In this document: in pieces, positions 54,530 to 64,000 of the stretch | Numbering within the stretch: position 1 is the stretch's first letter | Layout: every line of letters starts with the position of its first letter | Assembly: GCA_040437565.1 (NCBI GenBank) | Contig: JBDOQK010000050.1 | Coordinates: forward strand, 124,001 to 188,000 | Reading direction: 5' to 3' | Length of the DNA: 64,000 nucleotides | DNA from: Albugo candida | Lineage: Eukaryota; Oomycota; Peronosporomycetes; Albuginales | The notes under the pieces: generated by a model | The model's input: the letters and a program-made list of their open reading frames with translations, nothing else | Database searches by the model: none | Told to the model about the DNA's origin: nothing | Position numbers and translations under genes: made by a program

Positions 54530-54794
54530 GGAAAACTTGAAGGAAAAATGGCCAATCTGATGCGTATTCGGGAAGCTCGATCGACTCAGTCACGTCGCCA
54601 GCGTATGCTTTCACAGCAGAATCAAGCCCGGACGCAGCAAGAGCACTCCTTAGCGGCTGAACAAGCCAAAGCTGACGCGTTGAAAGCCATACATGAACGG
54701 ACCGCCAAGTGGGACGCCAAGGCAGCGGATTGTAAGCGACAAGAAAAAAAATCGGACAAAATGAGGCATTTCAGGAAAAGAAAATAACCAAGTT

Positions 54795-56876
54795 TTATCG
54801 TTTCCACATGTCGCGAGTCGTACTGGACACCTCAAATGGAAAGAGTGGCGCTCGTGGAAGTATTCGGAGTCCCATACATTCGGCGATACGGACCTTTGCA
54901 CGTGAAAGTGTTTGAGCAGCAGCACTTGTGCCATCAAAATCCACAGCTGTGACACTGCACCATCCAAAGCCTGGAAGTACGAGTTCGACAAGACTCGATC
55001 GATGAGGGCGTTTGGATTTCTGATTTTGACTTTCAGTCACATAGTCGGACAATGCAATTGTTTGAGTATCTTCCAACGGACCAGAAAAGCTCAATGCATC
55101 CAAACCGCGAGGCGGGGATAGAATTTTGCCTGCGTGTTTGATAAACATTGCTTCTGCATCTGTGATAAACACATGAGAACTGACATAACGTTTTCGTAAT
55201 CCTAAACGTACTTGCAGTCTTCGTCACGTGACCGGGAAGAACTCCGTGCCAGCAAAAGAGCAGCTGGTCCCGATTTTCGCCGGGTGATATGTAATCGAAG
55301 CGAGCAAGCGCCCCGAGAAAGAGACTCTGATTTGGTTTGAGACGATAGATTGTTGCCTGAGAAAACATCGTTAAGAAGCGATCTGACAGTACGAGTTGAC
55401 TCACCGGTAGTGATTTTGTCGGAAATACGTTTTTCAGCGCGTTGCCAGCATCTGTAGCCAGGACTTCCACAAGCTGCTGGCGTGTGGAGTCCACAATGAG
55501 TCCCGGTGTATCGATGATGTTAAAGAGTTTGTTGTTGGCAACCACGGGGATGTACTGCACAGCTAAAGTGGTTCCAGGAAGCGGAGATGTGGTCATTTTT
55601 CTTTCTTCGTGCTCTGTAGCGATTTCCAGCGTCAATGGATCTTCTCCTGGCTCTACATGATACTTTTCGGCTAGTTCTTCACGCAGTATCTCAAGCTGAT
55701 TTTTCGTCTCAAGGTTGGTGGATTTGGAAGCATTTGAGGATCCACTTGATGCATTTACATGGCTATGATCTATATTCAGCATCGAGACAGCGTCTTCATC
55801 ATCAATATCGCTCAATGTTACTTCCGACAGCTTCATATATTTCCGATGATTGTGTTTCCACTTTTGAGTGACCAAATAGCTCAAAAATGAATTCAGGAAA
55901 GTTGATTTTCCGACATTTGCGGCACCAATGACACAAAGATCACGATTCTTTCTGAATTTCTTGATGTCTCGCAGAATTTCGTGCATTCCAATTCCTTTCA
56001 ATGCACTCACAAGATAGATCGCTTGGATGTTTTGAATTCCTGCGGTTCTACAGGTAAATCAACATCATTAAAGACTCGGTAGCTGAATATATTCCGTACT
56101 TTGCTTGCTGCTGAATGTGACGCATTAGTCGCCGTGTGCCAGATTTTCGAGGAATTAGATCGCCTTTATTCACAATGAGCATCACCGGTCGATCGGTTCC
56201 AAAGACACGATGGGCGCTTGTAAGAGATTGTAAGACAGATATCGTAAAACTATAGCATGAACGCAGCGTACGCGGAAAGCAAGCTTCCTGGGATGTCCAA
56301 AATGTCGACCAAATGAAGCAAGAGGAGATTGGAATTTGATGAGAGCTCATCTTTCACGAGCTTTCCGAAAGTCTCATATGAAAATTGACGCTGAATTTTG
56401 AGCTTTCCATACCTTTCCATTTGAAAACACCGCTCACAACGAACTTTCTGCAGTTGAATAAACATGTTCTCGTTCGATTCATTTACTTTTTGCAGAGAAC
56501 GTAACGGAACAAAGCCCAAATCCGAAGGAGTCTGATACTGGAGCGGAATGCCGCAGCCTGGACACGACCAGGACTCCATTAGCGCCAAATGTGATTCAAT
56601 CTCAGTCAAAGATACTTCTGGAGGAGATACAGCATTGTTTGAAAGCTTGGATGTTGGTTCTTTTGATACTATATTCTTTTTAGCGGTATGACCCGAGGTT
56701 GAGACGAAATGTCGTATAATTGTCCTGCACTTGCGGATCTTCAAAGGCGGAAATAGCTCCATAGAATGAATAAGCATGTTCCGATTCGTAGGAATTGAAA
56801 GTGGTGGCGTCTGAAATGGACGAGAAGGGCTGGAAAATAAAGCTCTAGACGCACCGACAGCATATTTTCGAGCCAT
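54795..56876 (-). CDS. NOA1: NOA1/YqeH-type circularly permuted GTPase, probably mitochondrial
   Basis: Five exons on the minus strand: 56876-56272, 56216-56100, 56047-55405, 55356-55212 and 55159-54795. Introns are 48-55 nt, and the exons total 624 codons. The start MARKYAVGASRALFSSPSRPF looks like a mitochondrial presequence, although an earlier ATG could lie in the gap at 56890. A zinc-type region follows (CPGCGIPLQ ... CERCFQMERYG). The GTPase motifs come in permuted order: G4 VNKGDLIP, G5 SALKG, G1 GAANVGKST, G2 PGTT, G3 DTPG. A C-terminal region with HVTKTANAEAM and GFGWCSV matches YqeH/NOA1. The family helps assemble the small ribosomal subunit. The 48-nt intron before ATIYRLKP carries no stop, so its retention would add 16 residues in frame. 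Confidence 0.92.
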
Positions 56877-56889
56877 TTCGAGTTCCAGC

Positions 56890-56989
56890 NNNNNNNNNNN
56901 NNNNNNNNNNNNNNNNNNNNNNNNNNNNNNNNNNNNNNNNNNNNNNNNNNNNNNNNNNNNNNNNNNNNNNNNNNNNNNNNNNNNNNNNN
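56890..56989. other. 100-N gap upstream of NOA1
   Basis: No repeated flanks seen. It lies 14 bases before the chosen NOA1 start and could hide the true start codon. Confidence 0.9.
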
Positions 56990-58995
56990 TCAAACGGTGT
57001 CATTCAACTGGACAGTGACTACACCAAAAAAGACCAAGGAACAGGTCAAATGGTATGTGTGTACTGTATGTGTCTCTAGATGGTGTAAGATGATGACTAG
57101 TGATGGTATCTTGGGTGACTATGTGCTGTCACACCACAAGTGACAGGCAATTCGCAATTTTGACTACATGCCCCTCTGATTATTTTTATATAAATATGAC
57201 AAAGCCTACAATATGTGATTTGACTTTTGTAGAAATCAAAGGTCATTCTTTATGTGGTTTCATAAAAGACCATCATATCCTTGCTTGATCCAGGTAGAGG
57301 AAGCGTCCTTCAAAAGGTCGTGGAATACTCTACGCTACCTTACCCCAGCTATAGCTGTGTCTGTTATGTACGACATTGCGAGTAAGAAGCACAGTTTTAC
57401 TCAGACGTATGCTTCGGAATACGTAATCTGATTGTATGCCCGCAGATAATCAATAACATGGTCAACCCCAACAGTAGATTAAATGATCAATCAAATGGCT
57501 GCTACCATCTAAATGGCCGGCAATGTCAGATCCGAATTTAGTGATAATCCATAATCCCGGCTCCTCGTAAAATGTTGTAAGCCCATATCTTTGTGTGATT
57601 ACACTGGCGGCAACATTGCAAGTGTACCGTGGTATGTGAGCAAAGGCTCCGTAACAATAACATGTTCTGACTGCTGCGATCACAAGCCCTCGAATATCGT
57701 CCATCTGATCGAAATCGAATGCAAACGAAGTTGACTATCACCTTTGAGAGCCAAGAAGCTGACCGCATTTTTGGTTCAAGTAAAAAAAATTAGTTTGAGT
57801 GACGAGGCTATTGGGTAATTGTATTTGGATTAAGCCAATTNNNNNNNNNNNNNNNNNNNNNNNNNNNNNNNNNNNNNNNNNNNNNNNNNNNNNNNNNNNN
57901 NNNNNNNNNNNNNNNNNNNNNNNNNNNNNNNNNNNNNNNNTAAAAAAAATTTAGTTTGAGTAACGAGGCTATTGGGTAATTGTATTTGGATTAAGCCAAT
58001 TCCATGCTGGAGGTCAAAGCTCAGGATGTTGTTTTGCCAAAAGTTTCGGTAAAGAATCTTGGAAGAATGATCCGCATAATGCTCAACCAAGGTGTCAGTC
58101 TAAGCCTACTCAGAAACGATGTACTCCATTAAAAAAACCTATAGAGCAAGCGTAATCAATGTAACTTCCATTCGTCACAGCGTCCAATTTGCTTGGGATA
58201 AGACTACATTGTCTAGGACTAAAAAACCATTCCATACGATCGACAACAAAACACTCCTCTTTTGATGATTTAGACTGTTCTGGAAAAGTGGTAGCAAGGA
58301 TAGCCTCCAAAGTGGATCGTTCTGATTAGAAAATTGCGAGATACAGAGAAGAAATTATAAATATTGGCCGATAAGCGGGTGACTCCAGGCAGTAAGGACT
58401 GTTGATCTTCTGATGTACGAGGTCTAATGCACTTTTTTTGTATAACGCATTTGTCAAGTCTGCTAGTTTTGGTGGAACCGGAATGAGAGCAGGGGCTACG
58501 AGGTACCGCAATCTTAGTCTATTATGCTATCCACTTGAACATCTATTTATGCAGTGCATTTTGTACAGTATAGCTGCATGTTTCACTTCGTCCATCACGA
58601 ACAAGGAAAGCACAGTTTTTTCGAGTAGATGCAAACTTCTAAATGGCCCTTTCAGCCTTTTTAAATCAGTATATAGAGAAAGTTCTATCATTCAGGCAAC
58701 ACTCACTTCACTGTGGCGTTTGAGGCCTCAGCTATCTTGTTTCTCACGTTGGACGTCAAAAGTCTCTCGGCGCGATTTCTTCACATTCAAGCTATGGCGT
58801 CCGTATTGAAGATCTTTCAATCGAGCGTTCATATTCAACAACGCATTCGACGCACAATCAGTCGCTGCTGTGAAAAGATACATCCCGCAAATTTCTTGTG
58901 ATTACCAGCATTGGCACTTTAAACTAATATTCGCGATAGTTGGTTCTTACCATATCATTAATGGGTCAATATGTTTTGAGTTCGTTGTCTCACAT
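56990..58995. other. Accessory stretch without a supported gene
   Basis: Short open frames only. Bases 57001-57055 could code for GVIQLDSDYTKKDQGTGQM but no family was recognised. The frame at 58438-58809 (124 codons, plus) overlaps a minus frame and has no domain. This is probably eroded sequence at the edge of the effector region. Confidence 0.4.
57841..57940. other. 100-N gap with about 60-base imperfect flanking overlap
   Basis: Bases 57781-57840 recur at 57941-58001 with one inserted base and one substitution. Confidence 0.85.
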
Positions 58996-60960
58996 TTAGC
59001 ACACCATGTAACCATGCTTCCAGTGCTCGTGGCAACAACATGTACAAATTGGCGAAAGCTTGCTCGGATACAAGTATGAGGACGTATAGAAAGCATCCGG
59101 GTACTGCAAAGTCTTCACAAGTAGGTTGACTGCATACCGAGTGGCATATTTCTTCCTTCGTTGCTGGACTCGATGAGTGTAATGTTCATGCTTGCTCATC
59201 GAAACGTGAGAGCCCAGACACACTTGATGTAAGGAACGTAAATTAAAACTCTCAGTATGTTTCATTGCCGAATAATACGTGTTTGGTATAGATGACGCGG
59301 AATTGACAATTGCTTCCAGATTGTGCCACCGGGTCTCTGATGTCAGTAGAATGGATATTGATTTGGTTTTTCTTTTGCCGAGAGGAATATTCGATCGATA
59401 ATGATTCGGTTCTTGAGGGGGCTCAATGCCTTCAAATAGCTATTATGATGGCTATAGCTTTCCTATTCTTCTCCAAATTTGCCAGAAAACTTCTATCATC
59501 AAACTGATAGTAATATAGCACCGATGAGCTGACAATTTCTTCTTGCGTATTCTTCAGTTCGACACCCCTTTTTGCTACTTACAGCCGTTGTCTTTTTTTC
59601 TGAGAGTTTTACACGATACCTTTATTCTATATGGAATCTGCGATATGGATGTTCGCTGATAACAAAAATGGCACTTGCCGATTTACTAGAGAATAAAGGC
59701 CACTGTCCATTGTGAGCGTCGTGAGCTTCGATGACAATGTCATTGCAATCAACTGATCTGAATTTCGACTACGGGTTATCGTTCAAATACCAACGATGAT
59801 TGAACATCCATCACGAGTTACACATCTTCTCACCGTTTGGATTTATAAAATATATCCGATGCCCGAGATATTGTTGGGCGGACTGACATGATGCAAATTG
59901 ATAGCAAGATACACCGGACACGTTCTATGTAGCAGCAAGAGATATCTTTTGATGATGTAGCAGTATGGTTGCATTTAACAATGAGTGTTCGGCCAACCGT
60001 TTTCATAAAATGTGTGATGTTTGCTTGCAACCTTCTGCCGTTGTCGTGAAAAATCACATCCATTCGTCCAGACTGGTAGAACATCGTGTTTGTGTACATG
60101 GGAAGCATGCAGTCAATCGCCCAGATGTAATTCAAATATGATACCGTCACATGCGTGGATTTGCGTCATAAAGCACAACGAAGAGCTTATCACAGCGCTC
60201 CAGATCACGGGTGATTGTTACTTCTGTGTCATCATCAAATGATGAGAAACGTCGAAAGTAGAACAAGCAGTAATCGCTCAGCTTGAGCAAGAGATGCGTA
60301 TCTATTAGCGAGACAAAGCTATAACTCTCTCGTATTCGATTAATCAAATCTGTGTGCTTTGTCTTAATCGCCTACCCCGATACACCTATGATGTCATTAT
60401 TGTCAGCATTCACAGGAACACACTTCGTTCAACTTCTACCAGCAAGCAGAACAACTTCAACATTGCGATTGTACAGATAAAGATGATTCGGCACCAATCA
60501 ACATCCAGTACACTCAATGCGATAAAAGTCGCAATGAATGGTGTGATACGCTGTTTATGTGATTGAATATTCTGGTTGTACTGAAATAAGTAGCCCTCTT
60601 AGTTGATTCAAATGCGTTGACTATCATCTAAAGGATTCGTAAAACCACCTGTGCAAGTTGATAATATGGCTTCCTGTTAGCAGTCTTCTATTGTGGTCGC
60701 CTCACTCCATGACAACACGATACTACGCAGAACTGTATCAGTGGCCAAGAGTCCCGTGTAACTCGATTGGTGATTTCCACACTAGGCTATATATCGCCAT
60801 TCAACTAGGAGTAAGGTCGGAGGTGGGACTCAAGTTCCTGATAAGTGGAATTCATTTTCTAAATTATTAATTTAGAATGCATCGCTTACACGGCTGATGT
60901 TGAGGACATCAAAACCCAATATATTTCTTTTCTATTTACGCAGGTCAATCTTCAAACGAC
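58996..60960 (-). pseudogene. Decayed gene divergent from CCG loci 2 and 3
   Basis: Minus-strand copy of the relic at 44670-46010. The best preserved piece (60150-59830) includes NYIWAIDCMLPMYTNTMFYQSGRM, GRTLIVKCNHTATSSKD and SVRPTISRASDI. The piece before it reads SFDDDTEVTITRDLERCDKLFVVLYDANPRM in another frame. Its leftmost part contains QQRRKKYATRYAVNLLVKTL. The translated similarity to the other copy shows it was once a protein gene, now with several interruptions. Product unknown. Confidence 0.5.
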
Positions 60961-61132
60961 CTTTCATAAATGATAGCTAACAAGTGATAGACGTTACTTG
61001 ATTCAAATTCTTTTCTCATCAAAAAAGTTGCCAGTAAGACGCACGTGCTTGAAGAAACGATGCATCCGCGCAACGATTGGACGGCTATGATATAGAATCC
61101 TAAAGTACTACATATCGTATGTCTGCATCTTT

Positions 61133-61148
61133 GCTCATTCAAGAATTT
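61133..61148 (+). promoter_or_regulatory. Initiator-like element of CCG locus 2
   Basis: GCTCATTCAAGAATTT, five bases before the ATG at 61154. Very close to the element before the other two CCG loci. Confidence 0.6.
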
Positions 61149-61153
61149 GCACG

Positions 61154-62035
61154 ATGCGATCGCTACGACCAGTGAGCATGGTCGCATGGGTTTTCGCATN
61201 NNNNNNNNNNNNNNNNNNNNNNNNNNNNNNNNNNNNNNNNNNNNNNNNNNNNNNNNNNNNNNNNNNNNNNNNNNNNNNNNNNNNNNNNNNNNNNNNNNNC
61301 TGTTGATATGCCAGAGCTGAGCAGGAAGAATGATGATACGGTTGATGGTGCCGCGTGTGTTTTAGCATATTCTAAGTTTGAGATCGAGGAGTGCCGCGAC
61401 TGCCTCGATTCGTAATTCGAAAAAGAGAAGCAGAAGGCAAGAAAGCTCAGTGGAATAGCTGCCATGATTCGTATATTCGCCAAAAAGAGAGCAGACTTTC
61501 AAGCTGCCTGAAAAGAAAATCGAGAGCTTGCTCTCAATTTTTGTTTCTCCCCCCTCAAGTATGTGACGACAAAGTGCTGTATCCAACAATTTCAACACTT
61601 GTCAGTGGAGACACAACGGGTGCTTATAGTGGTGAAAAATTGTCTCAACCAAGAGAAGAATTGGTTTCGTCGTCACTATTGACAGACTCTAGTCGAATCG
61701 TCACTATTGTGACGGCTAGATTTGAAGGAAGAGGATGCTTGGCATGTTTGCTTCTGGTGCATGAGATACTGCTGGTATCAGTTGAAGATAACAATGTTTG
61801 GATGGTGGAACGAAAGAAAGATTCCCCGGTGTGCGACTGTAAGTGGGAAGAAACAGGGAGAAGAATACAGCACTTCAGAATGAATCCATTGCGACCGATA
61901 CCATTTCGTCAGGCAGGATGTGCCATCTATATTCCCAGTAGCTCCCGCGAGAAGGACGAAGCTGATACGGACACATACGAACAGTACCTCCCCTTGAAAA
62001 TCAGTCAGAATTGCAGAAAAAGAAAGAGGGCTTGA
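61154..62035 (+). pseudogene. CCG-type effector candidate, locus 2, incomplete in the assembly
   Basis: Starts MRSLRPVSMVAWVFA, a signal peptide like that of locus 3, and then enters a 100-N gap. The sequence after the gap (from 61300, LSRKNDDTVDGAACVLAYS) corresponds to residue 300 or so of locus 1, so about 1 kb seems to be missing. The 3' part keeps CRDC, CLACLLLVHEILL, a CDCKWEETGRRIQHF block and NPLRPIPF, all matching locus 1. The frame is not continuous across this part, so the locus is broken or poorly assembled. It ends at 62035 with a basic NCRKRKRA tail that differs from locus 1. Confidence 0.6.
61200..61299. other. 100-N gap that hides about 1 kb of CCG locus 2
   Basis: The left flank is the signal-peptide start and the right flank matches the middle of the CCG body, judging from loci 1 and 3. 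The real missing length is probably near 1 kb. Confidence 0.75.
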
Positions 62036-62792
62036 ATAACATGTATAGATCGTTCTCCTCAATCAGGAGAATCTCTTCCTGCGAGACGCAGAACATCTTC
62101 TCGCATTAATACTTTTCGCTTCAGTATGTTTACTAGCGTCGTAGGAAGCGATTATGCGAGCACAAAAGCACTGTTTGAATCAAGTAAAGATGACAATGTA
62201 TTAACCTACTGATGCCCGCAATGCTTCGCGCATTACGAAAGCGCGCGCCAATGACAAACAGACGAATTTCTCACTGCTCTCTAGCAAACTACAGCGCCCA
62301 ACACCATTTCAACATACCTGCCCGTAGAGTGAATTCGTATTGCTAACAAGATCGTCCTGCTCCATACGCTACAAGCTATACGCTGAACTCGTAGCGATAT
62401 TTAAACGGTGAGGAAATGGAAATGTTCTTTCTCAACCTCGCAGCTTTCTGTGAAGTGATTTTGTCCGATTTGTCTCCTTGTGTCAGGCACTTGCTACCGG
62501 TTGCACTCAAAGGAAGACGCGTGATGTGGCGGCGCCAGAAAGAGCTCAGTTGAAGGTGTCTATATTACTAGAATTAGACAAACTGACTTCTCTAGTTGCC
62601 TAGGCTATNNNNNNNNNNNNNNNNNNNNNNNNNNNNNNNNNNNNNNNNNNNNNNNNNNNNNNNNNNNNNNNNNNNNNNNNNNNNNNNNNNNNNNNNNNNN
62701 NNNNNNNNTTGAAGAAACAATGCATCCGCGCAACGATTGGACAGCTATAAAATCGAATCTAAAAGTACTACATTTCGTATTTCTACATCTTT
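62036..62792. other. Spacer between CCG loci 2 and 3
   Basis: No gene seen. Contains a 100-N gap at 62609-62708 without repeated flanks. From 62709 the sequence matches the upstream region of locus 2 (atgcatccgcgcaacgattgg). Confidence 0.5.
62609..62708. other. 100-N gap upstream of CCG locus 3
   Basis: No overlap of flanks seen; true length unknown. Confidence 0.9.
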
Positions 62793-62808
62793 GCTCATTC
62801 GAGGATTT
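62793..62808 (+). promoter_or_regulatory. Initiator-like element of CCG locus 3
   Basis: GCTCATTCGAGGATTT, five bases before the ATG at 62814. Same position and sequence pattern as at the other two CCG loci. Confidence 0.6.
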
Positions 62809-62813
62809 GCACC

Positions 62814-64000
62814 ATGCCACCGCTACGACCAGTGAGCATAGTCGCATGGGTTTTCGCATGTCATCTGCGGCCATGTTTTGGTCAGTTGTATCAAAAAGAA
62901 TACACGATATCCGCTCATAAAAGTCTGATGGGGAAGAGAGCATTAGAAATAAATTATTTCATCTGCCAGAAATGCATGATAGATGCTGCTGGAGTGGCTG
63001 GCATATGGATGACTCATTTCAGTGACCGTCGGAACTTGGCAGCATTTTCCATCACTGGTACGCTACGCAGCTTCGGACGGGTACACACGTATTGCGAGGC
63101 TTATTGCGATGGTCTGCAAGAGTTACCACCTTCTCCCGGAATGTCTACCTCTGACGAAAATTTGAATCGGCAAGAGCAAAATGCAAATTTAAGAGCAAGC
63201 GACCAATCGAATGGTCGTCTTTTGTGTCTTGCTCAGCCTCAGTGGAGTGTTTCGCTTTCGTGCAGAACTTGTCTGAAAGAAACGAGTGAATCCGTCAGCT
63301 TCGGTGAATTCTATGTCGTGGCAGGAAAAGACATCCGATACGTCGTTTATGTACTGCACTCTGTGAGGACACGAAAACAAGTTTACGAACCTTGCATAAC
63401 ATTTGGACACTGCGCTGCCTTTAATGAAGAAATATATAGTGAAAAGGTATGCGAGCGAGTTCATGGTTCTCAAGCCTTATGGTACACTGAACCGATAAAG
63501 TCGCTCGAGAAAGCGATTGCCAGTATGAAAGTGTCAAATGATGGACAAATTGAAGAAAGCCCAAATGGACCCGAGTCATATACGCACTTCCAATGCTTCA
63601 AGACGACAAAGCGAACTGACCTACGAAAGTTGCATCAGCTGATCTTAAATTGCATGGAATGCTTGACAAAAAATTTTTTTTGGATTAGTGCATTGTATGA
63701 CACCTGGCTCTACTCGTGATCCAGATGCTCTATTTTTGATCTACTTCCATGAAGAAATGTCGGTAGAGGTATCGTCTTCGCAAATTTGCCGCAATAAATG
63801 TCCAGACTTTGAGCCTGTCGAAACGGAAGAATGCTACAAGAAATATCACTTCGGTTTTGATTGGTCACCAGCTGAAAATCAAATGTCTGTCAATGTGCCT
63901 GAGTTGAGCAGGAAGAATGATCATACGGTAGATGGTACTTTGTGTGTTTTAGCATATTCTAACACCGACATCGGAGCGTGCGGCGCATGCCTCAATTCGC
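62814..64000 (+). CDS. CCG-type effector candidate, locus 3, runs off the window
   Basis: Signal peptide MPPLRPVSIVAWVFACHLR with likely cleavage near CFG, then a body similar to locus 1: CQKCMIDAAGVAGI, SDQSNGRLLCLAQ, CRTCLKETSE, QVYEPCITFGHC, CMECL and, further on, CLN at the window end. The CX2CX5G motif has lost its glycine (CRTCLKETSE in place of CTTCLKETSG), so it is not a strict CCG member here. The first continuous frame covers 301 codons to 63719. Similarity to locus 1 continues to the window end in a different frame, so the gene is interrupted once or mis-sequenced, and its 3' end is outside the window. Confidence 0.65.

Noticed and set aside
58438-58809. 124-codon + strand frame
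   Set aside because: Overlaps a minus-strand frame of similar quality, no start context and no recognisable domain.

Overview
The window looks like nuclear DNA of an obligate biotrophic oomycete, most likely a white-blister rust of the genus Albugo. Three things support this: uniformly short introns (about 48-65 nt, one of 105 nt), oomycete-type initiator motifs (GCTCATT-like) just upstream of start codons, and a small family of large cysteine-rich proteins, one with a CX2CX5G motif, the signature of the Albugo 'CCG' effector candidates. Flagellar (CFAP99-like) and ordinary eukaryotic housekeeping genes fit a zoospore-forming stramenopile. The genus is an inference; no database was searched.

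Region 1 (1-27 kb) is an accessory tandem array on the + strand. Four intact genes (starts 6421, 14892, 20576, 25619), one decayed unit (about 10.9-12.2 kb) and the 3' flank of another unit (1-460) belong to one family of predicted secreted proteins. Each intact member has a signal peptide, a conserved N-terminal block of constant length ending at an RxLGD-type motif at residues 101-105, and a variable, apparently disordered Pro/Ser/His/Tyr-rich tail. The repeated unit (4-6 kb) also carries a conserved core promoter, a conserved 3' flank and the remains of an unidentified gene on the minus strand. A decayed reverse-transcriptase fragment lies at the left edge.

Region 2 (27-42 kb) is compact core genome, mostly on the minus strand: an oomycete-type Cys/His protein, a Tul1/FLY-type membrane RING E3 ligase, ribosomal protein uS12 (RPS23), a small secreted protein (+), an ERCC8/CSA-like WD40 protein, a four- or five-pass membrane protein, WDR12/Ytm1, a PX-BAR sorting nexin, a conserved hypothetical (+) and a CUE-CUE-Smr protein (+).

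Region 3 (42-64 kb) has three CCG-type effector loci (42.5-44.4 kb minus; 61.2-62.0 and 62.8-64 kb plus). They and their divergent decayed neighbour gene form a large inverted duplication around a second core island (49-57 kb) holding a double-PH protein, a CFAP99-like coiled-coil protein and a circularly permuted NOA1/YqeH GTPase.

The sequence contains 17 runs of exactly 100 N. Twelve have direct duplicates on both sides: the end of the left contig is repeated at the start of the right contig. These are best read as unmerged contig overlaps, so the apparent doubled genes at 49.8/50.5, 51.45/51.9 and 53.5/54.8 kb are assembly artefacts, not biology.
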